35,094 nucleotides of DNA. Source: Bacilli bacterium. Lineage in GTDB: Bacteria; Bacillota_I; Bacilli_A; RF39; UBA660. Both the position numbers and the translations under genes were made by a program. The notes under the pieces were generated by a model. The model saw only the letters and a program-made list of their open reading frames with translations, was not told the DNA's origin and made no database searches. The DNA lies in the NCBI GenBank assembly GCA_016293205.1, contig JAEDES010000009.1, positions 1 through 35,094 of the forward strand, read 5' to 3'. This document shows, one piece after another, positions 23,668 to 32,873 of the stretch (the first letter of the stretch is position 1; every line of letters starts with the position of its first letter).

Positions 23668-24950
23668 CTCTTTCTTGATATAGCACCATCTCCTAATTGC
23701 TCTTCACCTTGTAACATTTCCTCATTCATTCTTGCACAAGAAGAACATAACTTACACCATTCATTAACACGAGATAATCCTGCAGGAGTTCTCTTTTCTA
23801 AATTCTTTCTAATATCTTTTTTATCATCAGTCATATCATCCATTAAAATAAATTGACTATGACCATAAGATACTCCATTTAATTCATCATATTTCATTTT
23901 ATGGAATAAATACATATGAACATGACTTCTTAAATAACTAGTAAGTAATGAATTTAATTTTTTCTTTGTATCATCATCTAATTCATAATCAAATACATCA
24001 AAATTAAAAGTTAATTGTTTATTCTCATCATACACAAATGCTTCATATGGTAGTTTAAGTAAAAATTTCATTATATTATCAATATCCACTTTTCCATCAT
24101 CACAAAACTCAGGAAATTTATATTTTGGTTTCTTAACTTCTGCTATTGGAGCAACTACTTCTTCTTTAATTACTCCACCAGAAACAGCCCAAACATCATC
24201 AGTATTATCTCCTAATAAATTTAATTGTCCTGGAGTAAAATCCTTATCTAAAATGATATTTAATTCATTCATTAAGCTTCTTCTACCACGAATATTTTCA
24301 TTAAAATAACCAACATTGGCATTAATAATATTATTATCTTTTGAAACTAATAAATCATACCTATTTAACGCTTCAATAATATTACGAATAACAGGATAGC
24401 TTTCTACTGCCCAACGTTCTTTATATTTTAAAGAATATGGCACATCTTTACATTCTCTAACTCCTGCTAAAGAATCAACTAACTTTTTTGGTAATCCAGT
24501 ATATCCATTTTGAACCATATGATGAAAATCTGGTCTATAAAATGACTTAGTTAATAACTTATTAAAGATTCTAAGTACTTTATCATTAACTTCTTTCATT
24601 CTACCAGCATGACTAGCAGATGCTACCGTTCTAAATTCAGCCATTCTTTCATTTTGTTCCGGTCTATAAATTACTTCTTGGAATTTAACTGGATTAGAAG
24701 AACCACTTCTTGTCTTTGAAGCTACAAAGAAATCATATTCTCCCTCAGCAATATATCCTTTTTCTATCAATCTTTTTTGCATATCTTCACGAGATAAAAA
24801 TCTTGAAGTAACAAGGTCTATAGATGGTAAAGAATTTTTATAACAAACATTCTCATCATCTCCACCACTCTTATACCAGCTTTCTTTAATACCAATTATT
24901 TTAAAAGTATTATCTTTTTTATTTCTTGCAACAAGCATATAAGTACTCAT
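23664..24950 (-). CDS. Unknown protein between topA and xer, 428 residues
   Basis: I do not recognise this family. The ATG follows AAAGTGGTG. The protein is soluble, with no signal peptide or membrane segment. The N-terminal 110 residues include short strands (YMLVARNKKDNTFKIIGIK) suggesting a compact domain; residues 110-240 are helical and basic. A loose linker follows (EEVVAPIAEVKKPKYKFPEF). The C-terminus is helical with acidic stretches and a cysteine trio EWCKLCSSCARMNEE (about residues 393-407) that could bind a metal. The last codons overlap the coding frame of xer. Its placement between topA and xer, where Bacillus has gid/trmFO, suggests a conserved local insertion rather than recent transfer; codon use matches the neighbours. 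Confidence 0.75.
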   Translation of the reverse strand: MSTYMLVARNKKDNTFKIIGIKESWYKSGGDDENVCYKNSLPSIDLVTSRFLSREDMQKRLIEKGYIAEGEYDFFVASKTRSGSSNPVKFQEVIYRPEQNERMAEFRTVASASHAGRMKEVNDKVLRIFNKLLTKSFYRPDFHHMVQNGYTGLPKKLVDSLAGVRECKDVPYSLKYKERWAVESYPVIRNIIEALNRYDLLVSKDNNIINANVGYFNENIRGRRSLMNELNIILDKDFTPGQLNLLGDNTDDVWAVSGGVIKEEVVAPIAEVKKPKYKFPEFCDDGKVDIDNIMKFLLKLPYEAFVYDENKQLTFNFDVFDYELDDDTKKKLNSLLTSYLRSHVHMYLFHKMKYDELNGVSYGHSQFILMDDMTDDKKDIRKNLEKRTPAGLSRVNEWCKLCSSCARMNEEMLQGEEQLGDGAISRKR

Positions 24951-24982
24951 AACATCACCACTTTAAATATATCATAAACAAC

Positions 24983-25008
24983 AAAAAAAGAGAAGTAAAT
25001 TACTTCTC
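24983..25008 (-). terminator. Terminator of topA
   Basis: A palindrome at 24990-25008 (seven or more stem pairs, short loop) is followed by seven Ts on the minus strand. The topA stop codon (25000-25002) is inside it. Confidence 0.8.
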
Positions 25009-27021
25009 ATATGAACATTCACTACACTTAACTTTACCATTCTTTTCAACTAAAACTTTACTGCATTCAGGACAAAACTCTCCAGTAGGTTTATCCCATA
25101 AAGCAAATTTACATTTTGGATAATTATTACATCCATAGAATACTTTACCTTTACGTGTAGGTTTTTCAACTATTTTACCACCACATTCTGGACAATCCAT
25201 TATTTCAGTAACTTCTACTACTTCCCTCTTAATGTACTTACAGCCAGGATAATTAGAACAGGCTACAAATTCTCCATAACGTCCTTTTCTAACAACAAGA
25301 TCACTTCCACACTCTGGACATTTTTCTCCTGTTGTTTCAGGTGATTTCTTCTCCATATCAGAAAATGCTTCTTTTACACGGGGTTCAAACAATTTATAAA
25401 ACTCATCTAAAACTAAATTCCATACAGCTTTTCCTTCAGCAATCTTATCAAGATCTTCTTCCATATCACGAGTATATTCAACATTAATTAAATCACTAAA
25501 GAACTCTTGTAATTTATCAGTAGTCTCAATTCCAATACTAGTAGGTTTAAACTTCTTATCCTCCATAGTTACATATTCACGTTCTTTAATTGTATCAATA
25601 GTTTTAGCATAAGTAGAAGGTCTACCAATACCTAATTCTTCCATTTCTTTAATTAATTTAGCTTCTGTATATCTAGCTGGAGGATTAGTAAAATGTTGTT
25701 CACTTTCAACATTATTAGTTACTAAAGAACCATTTTCATTAAATTCAGGAAGAATCTTATCTTCACTACTTTCATAATCTTTATATACTTTTAAGTATCC
25801 ATCAAAGATTAAAATAGATCCTGTAGTCTTAAATTTATAATCGTTATTATCAAAAACCACAGTAGTTTGATTTACCTTAGCATCTGCCATTAATGATGCC
25901 AATGCTCTTTTATAAATCATACTATATAATTTAAATTCATCATTAGATAAATATTGTTTAATCTTATTAGGTTCACGATTAATACTAGTTGGACGAATTG
26001 CTTCATGAGCGTCTTGAACATTATCGTTCTTCTTAGCTGCTTTAACATATCCAACATAATTTTCACCATAGTTTTCTTTAATAAATGCCATTGTCGGTCT
26101 AATAAAATCATCTGATAAACGAATCGAATCAGTTCTCATATAAGTAATTAATCCGACAGTTTCATCACCTAAATCAATACCTTCATATAACTTTTGTGCT
26201 ATACTCATTGTTTTTTTAGCAGCAAATCCTAATTTAGTAGATGCTTCTTGTTGTAAAGTTGAAGTAGTAAAAGGAAGTTTACTTTTCTTATTCTTTTCTT
26301 TTTTCTCAACACTTTCAACTATATAAGTATCACTAATTTCATTAAGAACCTTATCTGCATCTTCCTTACATTTTAATTCAATATCATCACTTTTATACTT
26401 AAATAATTCTGCTTCATATTCAGGAAATATCGCCTTAATTGTCCAATACTCTTCAGGTACAAATGCATCAATTTCTCTTTCTCGATCTACAATAAGTTTT
26501 AAAGCTACACTTTGTACACGTCCTGCACTCTTAGCTCCTATTTTACTTTGTAATAATTTAGATAATCTAAATCCAATAATACGATCTAATATTCTTCTAG
26601 TTTCTTGACTATGCACTAAATTATCATCAATGACAGTAGGATTATTAATAGCTTCAATTACTTTATCCTTAGTAATTTCATGAAATAAAACTCTCTTATA
26701 ATTATTATCTTTAATACCTAATGCATCTTTTAAATGCCATGCAATAGCTTCTCCCTCACGATCAGGGTCGCTCGCAAGATATACAAGTTCACTATCTTTA
26801 ACATCTTTTTTTAATTCTTTAATAACATTAGTTTTACCTTTAATCGCAACATAATTAGGAGTAAAACCATTTTCTATATCAACACCTAATCCATATTGTC
26901 CAGTAGTAGATAAATCTCTAATATGTCCCTTAGAAGAAACAACTTTAAAATCACTACCTAAATACTTTTCAATAGTCTTACTTTTACTAGGACTTTCCAC
27001 GATAACTAATTTTTTTGCCAT
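25000..27021 (-). CDS. topA: DNA topoisomerase I
   Basis: This type IA enzyme relaxes negative supercoils. It has 673 residues. The Toprim domain (1-140) shows VIVESPSKSKTIEKYLG and SDPDREGEAIAWHL. The catalytic tyrosine is in LITYMRTDSIRLS (about residue 297). Three C-terminal zinc ribbons follow, each beginning CPEC (CPECGSDLVV, CPECGGKIVE, CPECSKVLVE), the last ending KCSECSYEK. The ATG follows AAGGGATG. It has its own TTGACA promoter and ends at a hairpin with the stop inside. The rbgA-rnhB-topA-xer order is as in Bacillus, with dprA and sucCD missing between rnhB and topA. Confidence 0.97.
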   Translation of the reverse strand: MAKKLVIVESPSKSKTIEKYLGSDFKVVSSKGHIRDLSTTGQYGLGVDIENGFTPNYVAIKGKTNVIKELKKDVKDSELVYLASDPDREGEAIAWHLKDALGIKDNNYKRVLFHEITKDKVIEAINNPTVIDDNLVHSQETRRILDRIIGFRLSKLLQSKIGAKSAGRVQSVALKLIVDREREIDAFVPEEYWTIKAIFPEYEAELFKYKSDDIELKCKEDADKVLNEISDTYIVESVEKKEKNKKSKLPFTTSTLQQEASTKLGFAAKKTMSIAQKLYEGIDLGDETVGLITYMRTDSIRLSDDFIRPTMAFIKENYGENYVGYVKAAKKNDNVQDAHEAIRPTSINREPNKIKQYLSNDEFKLYSMIYKRALASLMADAKVNQTTVVFDNNDYKFKTTGSILIFDGYLKVYKDYESSEDKILPEFNENGSLVTNNVESEQHFTNPPARYTEAKLIKEMEELGIGRPSTYAKTIDTIKEREYVTMEDKKFKPTSIGIETTDKLQEFFSDLINVEYTRDMEEDLDKIAEGKAVWNLVLDEFYKLFEPRVKEAFSDMEKKSPETTGEKCPECGSDLVVRKGRYGEFVACSNYPGCKYIKREVVEVTEIMDCPECGGKIVEKPTRKGKVFYGCNNYPKCKFALWDKPTGEFCPECSKVLVEKNGKVKCSECSYEK

Positions 27022-27046
27022 AACTCACACATCCCTTACAAAATTT

Positions 27047-27075
27047 ACTTTACTTGTATTAACTATTTTTGTCAA
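27047..27075 (-). promoter_or_regulatory. Promoter of topA
   Basis: On the minus strand consensus TTGACA (27070-27075), a 17-base spacer and TAAAGT (27047-27052) lie about 25 bases before the topA start. Confidence 0.65.
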
Positions 27076-27121
27076 CACATTATCTATATATATAATACTC
27101 ATCAAAATTAAAAAAATTTAA

Positions 27122-27739
27122 TTATTTATGATTTTCTATATAATTTTTTACAGGGCCATAACTTCTTCTATGCTCAGGAATTATTCCATATTCTAAAATA
27201 GCCTCCAAATGTTTCTTTGTAGGATAACCTTTATTCTTTTTAAAATCATACATTGGAAATTTTTCATCTAATTCATCTAACATTCTATCTCTAGTAACCT
27301 TTGCTATAACAGAAGCTGCTGATATAGTAATACTTTTTAAATCTCCTTTAATAATAGATGTAGTTGGAATATCTAAATCCAGTGGCATAGCATCTATTAA
27401 TATATGTTCAATTTTACAATTCTTTTTGCAATCCTCAATTGCCTCTTTCATAGCAAGTTTAGTTGCTTCATATATATTAACTTCATCAATTACCTTTTCA
27501 GATATAATTCCAACCCCTACACCAAGTGCTTGTTTTTTAATCTCATCAAAAAAGAAATTTCTTTTCTTTTCACTTAACTTTTTAGAATCAGTTAATCCAT
27601 CTAAATTAAATTCACTAGGTAATACAACACAAGCTGCAACTACTGGACCAACTAAAGGACCTCTTCCAACTTCATCTACACCAGCTATAAAAGAAATACC
27701 TTTCTCTCTTAATTCTCTTTCATACATATAATTATCCAT
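27122..27739 (-). CDS. rnhB: Ribonuclease HII
   Basis: It cuts RNA in RNA-DNA hybrids, removing single misincorporated ribonucleotides. It has 205 residues. The catalytic set is visible: Asp-Glu in GVDEVGRGPLVGPVV (about residues 21-35), the DSKKLSEKKR loop, Asp in ILIDAMPL, and SAASVIAKVTRDR with its conserved Asp. The C-terminal KNKGYPTKKHLEAI and HRRSYGPVK are diagnostic for HII. The ATG (27739) follows TGGAGTG. It follows the kinase-like gene and rbgA; in Bacillus rbgA and rnhB are neighbours. No strong terminator follows. Confidence 0.97.
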   Translation of the reverse strand: MDNYMYERELREKGISFIAGVDEVGRGPLVGPVVAACVVLPSEFNLDGLTDSKKLSEKKRNFFFDEIKKQALGVGVGIISEKVIDEVNIYEATKLAMKEAIEDCKKNCKIEHILIDAMPLDLDIPTTSIIKGDLKSITISAASVIAKVTRDRMLDELDEKFPMYDFKKNKGYPTKKHLEAILEYGIIPEHRRSYGPVKNYIENHK

Positions 27740-27791
27740 ATTTTAATCACTCCAAATCTATCTTAACACAAAAACTAAAATTAAAAAGAAA

Positions 27792-27817
27792 AATTTACGT
27801 AACACTTTACGTAAATT
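27792..27817 (-). terminator. Terminator after the kinase-like gene
   Basis: An 11-base perfect stem (27792-27802 with 27807-27817, loop of four) is followed by a short T-run on the minus strand. The stop codon of the kinase-like gene overlaps the stem. rnhB lies just downstream, so this may be partial. Confidence 0.65.
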
Positions 27818-28580
27818 ATCTAAGTATCTTTTCTAATTTCTTATGAGTAATCTCATCAAACTCTCTATATCCATCCATATCTACCCTACTTAAATCAAAT
27901 TTTCTAGATCTAGCCATTTTTAAAATAACTTTCTCTAAATCAACATCTAAGTAACTTTTAAGTATCCCTTCAAATTGAGGATACTTAATAATAAACTTTT
28001 GATAATCATCAATTGTTCTAAATACATGGAAATCAGCAACATAATGTTCGAAAAACATAGCTTCAAAACTTTGTTCATAATCAAACATCTTACCTATGTG
28101 AATCTCTCCATTAGGATGAAATTCATAATATAAATTATTAGGTCTATCCATCTGACCACAATAAATATCAAGTCCATATACTTCTAATAATTCATTAAGA
28201 AGATCCTCTCTATTTTTATCATTAGAACACATATCTAATAATTCATCAAATGTACCAAAATCATCATAAATAGGAAGATTAGGTCCAGTAAAATATTTAA
28301 CACCTGGTTCTTTAAAATCAAAAGATCCAACTCTTATAGCCATACACTTATCAAAAAAGTTTCTAATCTTAAAAGTATTCTCTTTACTATCAAATAATAT
28401 TGGATAATAATGAACACTTCTCACTCCTCTTATACCAGCTAATTCTTCACCAATAAATTCATTTAAATCAAAATCTTTATGATAAATAACAGGCATACCA
28501 GGAAACTCTGCAATCCCTTCATTTCTCTTTTTAGCAATTAATACTGGAGTATCCTCTCTAATTACTTCAAAGTCATGCAT
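27816..28580 (-). CDS. HipA-like kinase-fold protein (candidate), 254 residues
   Basis: I do not recognise a named family, but the arrangement suggests a HipA/PI3K-like kinase fold. LDIYCGQMDRPNNLYYEF (about 138-154) carries D-R-x-x-N (Asp145, Arg146, Asn149), the usual catalytic Asp and Asn. IGKMFDYEQSF about 20 residues later gives Phe-Asp-Tyr-Glu with Asp167 as possible metal ligand. Earlier EFIGEELAGIRGV could supply the helix-C Glu. The N-lobe (VIREDTPVLIAKKRN) is short and I see no clear Gly-rich loop. It is soluble, has no signal peptide, and its ATG shares one base with the rbgA stop (TAATG), so it is translationally coupled to a ribosome-assembly GTPase. The substrate is unknown. A protein or small-molecule kinase is plausible, a pseudokinase possible. 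Confidence 0.68.
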   Translation of the reverse strand: MHDFEVIREDTPVLIAKKRNEGIAEFPGMPVIYHKDFDLNEFIGEELAGIRGVRSVHYYPILFDSKENTFKIRNFFDKCMAIRVGSFDFKEPGVKYFTGPNLPIYDDFGTFDELLDMCSNDKNREDLLNELLEVYGLDIYCGQMDRPNNLYYEFHPNGEIHIGKMFDYEQSFEAMFFEHYVADFHVFRTIDDYQKFIIKYPQFEGILKSYLDVDLEKVILKMARSRKFDLSRVDMDGYREFDEITHKKLEKILR

Positions 28581-29509
28581 TATTTTAATCTATCAAATGT
28601 AATATCACCAAAATAACCATTCTTTAGATCACGAACAATTATATTTGAAACTTTATCATAATCAGCAACTCCACCTCTAGTTAAAGCTCCTCTTCTTGCA
28701 GCAATCATGTCATAACATTCAATATAATCTTCATCTAATTCAGTAATACCATATCTTTCTTCTAACTTTTCAGGGTAAAGTTCATATAATTTTTTAAGTA
28801 CAAATATAGCAATCTCATCTATATTTAATATTTCTTCTTTTATAGAAGATAAACAAGCAAGTATATGTGCAGCTTCTTGATCTTCCATCTTAGGCCAAAG
28901 GATTCCTGGAGAATCAAGTAGTTCTAAATCCTTATTAATTCTAATCCAACTTAAACTCTTAGTAAATCCAGGAGTATTTCCAACTCCAGCAGCTTTCTTA
29001 CCAACTAATCTATTAATTAAAGTTGATTTACCAGCATTAGGAATTCCTACTATTAATACTCTTCCAGCTCTAGGCATTAATCCTTTTTCTTTACGCTTAT
29101 TATTAATATCTACCATTATTTCATTAGTAGCATCAATTATCTTTTTAACACCATTTGTATTATTACCAATCAAATCTACAGGTATAACTTTATATCCAGT
29201 ACTTTCATAATACTTAATAATTTTATCTGTCTCAGTCTTATCACATAAATCATACTTAGTCATAACCATAATTCTAGGTTTATCTTTAATTAAATCATTA
29301 ATATCTACTATCTTAGAAGATAAAGGCATTCTAGCATCTACTACTTCATAAACAACATCTATTAAATTTAGTTTCTCACTAATTTCTCTCTTAGTCTTAG
29401 CCATATGACCAGGATACCAATTGATAACAGTTTTTCCCATACCATTATTTAACGAATTTGAATCATTTTTTTCAGGTTTATTTTTTTTATATTTATCCCA
29501 TTTACCCAT
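28580..29509 (-). CDS. rbgA: Ribosome biogenesis GTPase RbgA (YlqF)
   Basis: This circularly permuted GTPase acts late in 50S assembly, helping uL16, bL27 and bL36 join. The start is set at MGKWDKYKK behind AAGGAG; a GTG three codons earlier is disfavoured. It has 309 residues. The permuted order is visible: NWYPGHMAKTKREI, G4 in MTKYDLCD (TKxD in place of NKxD), then the P-loop GIPNAGKSTLINRL (G1), GNTPGFTKS (G2) and DSPGI (G3). The C-terminal ANTAR-like helical domain follows, ending RDLKNGYFGDITFDRLK. The same gene is next to rnhB in Bacillus; here a kinase-like gene is inserted and overlaps its stop. Confidence 0.96.
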   Translation of the reverse strand: MGKWDKYKKNKPEKNDSNSLNNGMGKTVINWYPGHMAKTKREISEKLNLIDVVYEVVDARMPLSSKIVDINDLIKDKPRIMVMTKYDLCDKTETDKIIKYYESTGYKVIPVDLIGNNTNGVKKIIDATNEIMVDINNKRKEKGLMPRAGRVLIVGIPNAGKSTLINRLVGKKAAGVGNTPGFTKSLSWIRINKDLELLDSPGILWPKMEDQEAAHILACLSSIKEEILNIDEIAIFVLKKLYELYPEKLEERYGITELDEDYIECYDMIAARRGALTRGGVADYDKVSNIIVRDLKNGYFGDITFDRLK

Positions 29510-29564
29510 GAGTTTCACTCCTTTTCAAATTTTATAATTTTTTAAGAAATAATTATACTCATAC

Positions 29565-29592
29565 ATTATACCACAAAATCATGGGAATTAAG
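29565..29592 (-). promoter_or_regulatory. Probable extended -10 promoter of rbgA
   Basis: On the minus strand TGG-TATAAT (29565-29570) has a weak -35 at 17 bases. It sits at the 3' end of the recombinase remnant and would drive the rbgA operon. The same TG-TGG-TATAAT context occurs at the promoter near 9670. Confidence 0.45.
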
Positions 29593-30271
29593 ATACCTAA
29601 TTAATTCATCATATTCATTTTGAAAATTAAATATAATCTTTATATTTCCATCTTCATATATTAATATCTTTTCAATTAAAGAATCTAATATATCTCTTGT
29701 TATTGATTCAACCTTTTTATTTTTTTTAAATTTATTAAACCATTCCAAATCTAATTTATCATTATTACATATTTCTTCTTGTTCAATTCTTAATTTATTT
29801 AAGTTAAATAAATAATCATCGTTAAAAGTATCAAAATCTTCTTCAGATAATAAACCATTTTTATAAACATTCAATGATTCTTTTAAAAATAATTCATTTT
29901 TTTATTTCTTTTGCAATTTTTTATTTTCTAATATTTTCTAAATCTGCTTGATACTCTATTCTAGAATTTAAAATAACTTTTTCAATATCAGCTTCTACAT
30001 TACAAAACAAATCTATTTCTTTATTTAAAACTTCTAATATTAATCTATCAAGCTCCAATTCATTTATATAATGTTTTGTACATCCTTTTTTATTTCTATA
30101 ATTACCACAATAGTAATAAGGATAGTTAACTTTTGGGCTTTTTTCTCTGTACATACTACAACCACAATCAGCACATTTTAAATAACCACTATATTTTTTA
30201 TATTTTCCATTATTACATACTCTAGCATTTTTGCTAAATAACAATTGTTTTACATTATCAAATTTTTTTGT
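29566..30271 (-). pseudogene. Decayed large serine recombinase (C-terminal remnants)
   Basis: The 5' part (30271 back to about 29921) encodes the recombinase zinc beta-ribbon: KYKKYSGYLKCADCGCSMYREK and YYYCGNYRNKKGCTKHYI supply the four Cys, followed by a coiled-coil start (LELDRLILEVLNKEI). The 3' part (29874-29566) continues the coiled coil and the tail (SITRDILDSLIEKILIYEDG, IIFNFQNEYDELIRYL). Between them a one-base frameshift and an in-frame TAA break the frame; the sequence KNELFLKESLNVYKNG resumes in the other frame. The N-terminal resolvase domain with the catalytic Ser is missing, and a TAA lies just upstream of 30271. This is a relic of a mobile element of the TndX/Bxb1 type. No att site could be recognised. 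Confidence 0.82.
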
Positions 30272-30385
30272 TTAATGATTGGTTTATAATGATTATTATA
30301 AAAAATATGATTCTATTTTTGAATATTAAATAATTAATTATAGAAATTTATGATAAAATATTATTATGTAGATTTATTGGTGGTG

Positions 30386-30823
30386 ATGTATGTGAAAGAA
30401 TTGTATCAAAAATATAAGGAAATTATTAATTATTTAATCTTCGGAATTTTAACTACATTAATTAGTTTAATTGTTTATTATATGTTGAGTTTGACTATAT
30501 TAAATCCTAATGTTAGTATAGAGTTACAGATAGCAAATCTTTTTTCGTGGATAGCTGGAGTTTTATTTGCGTATTTTACAAATAGAGCATTTGTATTTAA
30601 TAGCAAAAATGAAAATAAATTTAAAGAATTTATTACTTTTACTGGCGCAAGAGTATCAACACTTTTACTTGATATGGTAATAATGTTTTTGTTTGTAACT
30701 ATATTAAAAGGTAATGATAAAATATTTAAACTGGTAAGTCAGATATTAGTAATTGTAGCAAACTATTTATTAAGTAAATTAATAGTTTTTAAGAAGGATA
30801 GTTATGAAAAATCTAGTAAATAA
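30386..30823 (+). CDS. gtcA: GtrA/GtcA-like polyprenyl-phosphate-sugar flippase
   Basis: This small membrane protein of the GtrA family flips or presents undecaprenyl-phosphate-linked sugars. The start is placed at MYVKELYQKYKEI behind GGTGGTG, giving 145 residues; an upstream ATG at 30350 is possible but adds 12 poorly spaced residues. Four membrane helices are evident (NYLIFGILTTLISLIVYYML; IANLFSWIAGVLFAYFTNR; STLLLDMVIMFLFVTI; VSQILVIVANYLLSKLIVF). The hallmark NRAFVF between helices two and three is present. Its stop overlaps the next gene by 20 bases. The gene forms a cassette with a GT-C transferase and a GT2 enzyme, the same three roles as B. subtilis YngA/GtcA, YfhO and CsbB. Confidence 0.88.
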   Translation: MYVKELYQKYKEIINYLIFGILTTLISLIVYYMLSLTILNPNVSIELQIANLFSWIAGVLFAYFTNRAFVFNSKNENKFKEFITFTGARVSTLLLDMVIMFLFVTILKGNDKIFKLVSQILVIVANYLLSKLIVFKKDSYEKSSK

Positions 30824-32873
30824 AATGTTTAATTTTGTTAATAAATTCTTGTTAATTTTTACCATAATATGTTTTTCTATTTCTTTAATAGGAGCGATAT
30901 TTTTCTATACTAATCGTAGTTATGATTATTTAAATCCATTAGTTTTAATTGTTGGTTCAATCGTATATTTACTTTTATTAATTAAATTGTATAAGGTTAT
31001 TATCAAACTTGATGATAAGAAAAAGAAAATAATAGTAGGTATTTTATTAGGATTGCAATTTATCTTATTACTTATAAGTGCTTTTGTAATTAGTAGTATT
31101 CCTCAAGTTGATTTAATACATATTTTAACCGAAATAAATAGTTTAAATGATACAGGTTCGATATTAAATAGTGTTTACTATTCTGTTTATCCTAATAATA
31201 GATTTTTATTAATTATTTTATATGGGTTACAAAAGATTATTCCTATTGGCAATCAAATTTTATTTTCTTTACTAAGTACAATATGTATTTCTGTTATGTC
31301 ATTATTTACTTATAAAACTGTTAATAAAGTTTGGGATCTCAATAAAGGCTTATTAAGTTTATTTATATGTGTATTATCTCCAATCTTTTATTTATATGTA
31401 TCATATTACTATACAGATGTATTAATGTTACCATTTGCCAGTATTTTAATTTATTTAATAGTTAAAACAAAAGACGAAAAAAATTTAAAATCTAACGTTC
31501 TATATGGCTTATTGATCGGTATCATCGCAATAATTGGTTATAAGATAAGAGCTGTTGCAATATTTATACTAGTAGCATATTTTGTATATTTAATATTTAC
31601 TAAAAAAATATTAATAGTGTTAAAGAAGTTTGCACCAATAATAATTGGGGCAATATTAACAATAACTTGTATTGGTACTATTGAGAATAAATTTTTCACA
31701 AATGTTAATGTTGATAAAGAATTTCCAATGACACATTGGATTATGATGGGAGTTAATGAAAAAAGTTATGGATATTATTCCGAAGATGATTATAATCTAA
31801 GTAGTAGTGCTTCAAACGTTTCAGAAAGAACAGATTTAAATATTAAAGAAATAAAAAACAGATTGAGTGATTTAGGTCCATTTGGAACAGTGAAATTATT
31901 AGTAGTTAAATTAGTTTCTGTTTGGGGTAAAGGAGATTATAGTTATCAAAAATATTTAGAATTAGTTAATGACTTTAATCCGTCCTATTCTTATTTATTA
32001 GAAGATAAAAATATTGTTATAAATTATTTATTACAGTTCTCTAAAATAGTAGTTATGTTTATGGCAATAATATCTCTTATTAATATTTATAAAAGTGGTA
32101 AGAAATCAATTATAGCAATTAGCTTGTTTGGAGCAGTATTTTTCTATCTTGTTTGGGAAGTATGTCCACGATATGGTTTATCATTCTTACCGTGGTTAAT
32201 ACTAATAGGTACATGTTCTTATGATACTTTAAATACCAATTATGAGAAATTCAAATTTTATAAATATTTTAAATGTATTATACTAGTCTTAACTTTAGCA
32301 TTATTTGCTTTTAGTTTTAATAAATATACAGGTATTAGTTATAAAGAAAATATAGTAGCAAAAGACAGTGTAACCAATGTTAAGTATATTTCTTTAAATA
32401 AAGAAGCGGTTATCACCCAAACATTAGATTTATATGATAGTTTTAATAAAATAAGATTAAAATTTAAAGTTAATGAAATAGATGATGCAACTTATAAGTT
32501 GGAGTTAATAACTAAAAATGAAGTTGTGTATGAAAAAGACTTTAAAAAAAATGATTTGAAAGATAAAAAATATACAGATTTTTATTTAGATAAAACTTAT
32601 GAAGGTGGCAGTTATACTGTAAGATTAAGTTCGGATAGTACAAGTGATTTAGAAGTTTATATCGCATATAAAGAAAAATTTGATTATTATCCGAATGGTA
32701 TTTTAGAAGTGAATAAAAAAGAAGAAACTGGCGATTTGATGTTTGAAGTAGTAAATAATGAAGAACGAGGAATTTATACTTATCTAGAATATATGACAAT
32801 AATGATATTAACATTAGGCATGGAAGTTATAGTGTTATTTAGAAAGAAGGAAGAAGTAAATGAAGAAAAATAA
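30804..32873 (+). CDS. GT-C type membrane glycosyltransferase with outer C-terminal domain
   Basis: This large integral membrane protein has 689 residues with about eleven membrane helices up to about 510, then an outer domain, then one last helix. An acidic residue in the first outer loop (ISSIPQVDLIHILTEI, Asp after a helix) fits the GT-C fold, where it binds the sugar-phosphate donor. From about residue 540 a beta-rich outer region (VITQTLDLYDSFNKIRLKFK; YLDKTYEGG) resembles a carbohydrate-binding sandwich and returns through a final helix (YLEYMTIMILTLGMEVIVLF). It resembles YfhO-type enzymes that transfer a sugar from polyprenyl phosphate to teichoic acid or other wall polymers. The ATG overlaps gtrA and its end overlaps the GT2 gene by 14 bases, so all three are tightly coupled. 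Confidence 0.78.
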   Translation: MKNLVNKMFNFVNKFLLIFTIICFSISLIGAIFFYTNRSYDYLNPLVLIVGSIVYLLLLIKLYKVIIKLDDKKKKIIVGILLGLQFILLLISAFVISSIPQVDLIHILTEINSLNDTGSILNSVYYSVYPNNRFLLIILYGLQKIIPIGNQILFSLLSTICISVMSLFTYKTVNKVWDLNKGLLSLFICVLSPIFYLYVSYYYTDVLMLPFASILIYLIVKTKDEKNLKSNVLYGLLIGIIAIIGYKIRAVAIFILVAYFVYLIFTKKILIVLKKFAPIIIGAILTITCIGTIENKFFTNVNVDKEFPMTHWIMMGVNEKSYGYYSEDDYNLSSSASNVSERTDLNIKEIKNRLSDLGPFGTVKLLVVKLVSVWGKGDYSYQKYLELVNDFNPSYSYLLEDKNIVINYLLQFSKIVVMFMAIISLINIYKSGKKSIIAISLFGAVFFYLVWEVCPRYGLSFLPWLILIGTCSYDTLNTNYEKFKFYKYFKCIILVLTLALFAFSFNKYTGISYKENIVAKDSVTNVKYISLNKEAVITQTLDLYDSFNKIRLKFKVNEIDDATYKLELITKNEVVYEKDFKKNDLKDKKYTDFYLDKTYEGGSYTVRLSSDSTSDLEVYIAYKEKFDYYPNGILEVNKKEETGDLMFEVVNNEERGIYTYLEYMTIMILTLGMEVIVLFRKKEEVNEEK

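Noticed and set aside
29566..30271. Two separate small genes (107 and 102 residues).
   Set aside because: They are consecutive parts of one recombinase split by a frameshift and a stop; neither has a proper start.
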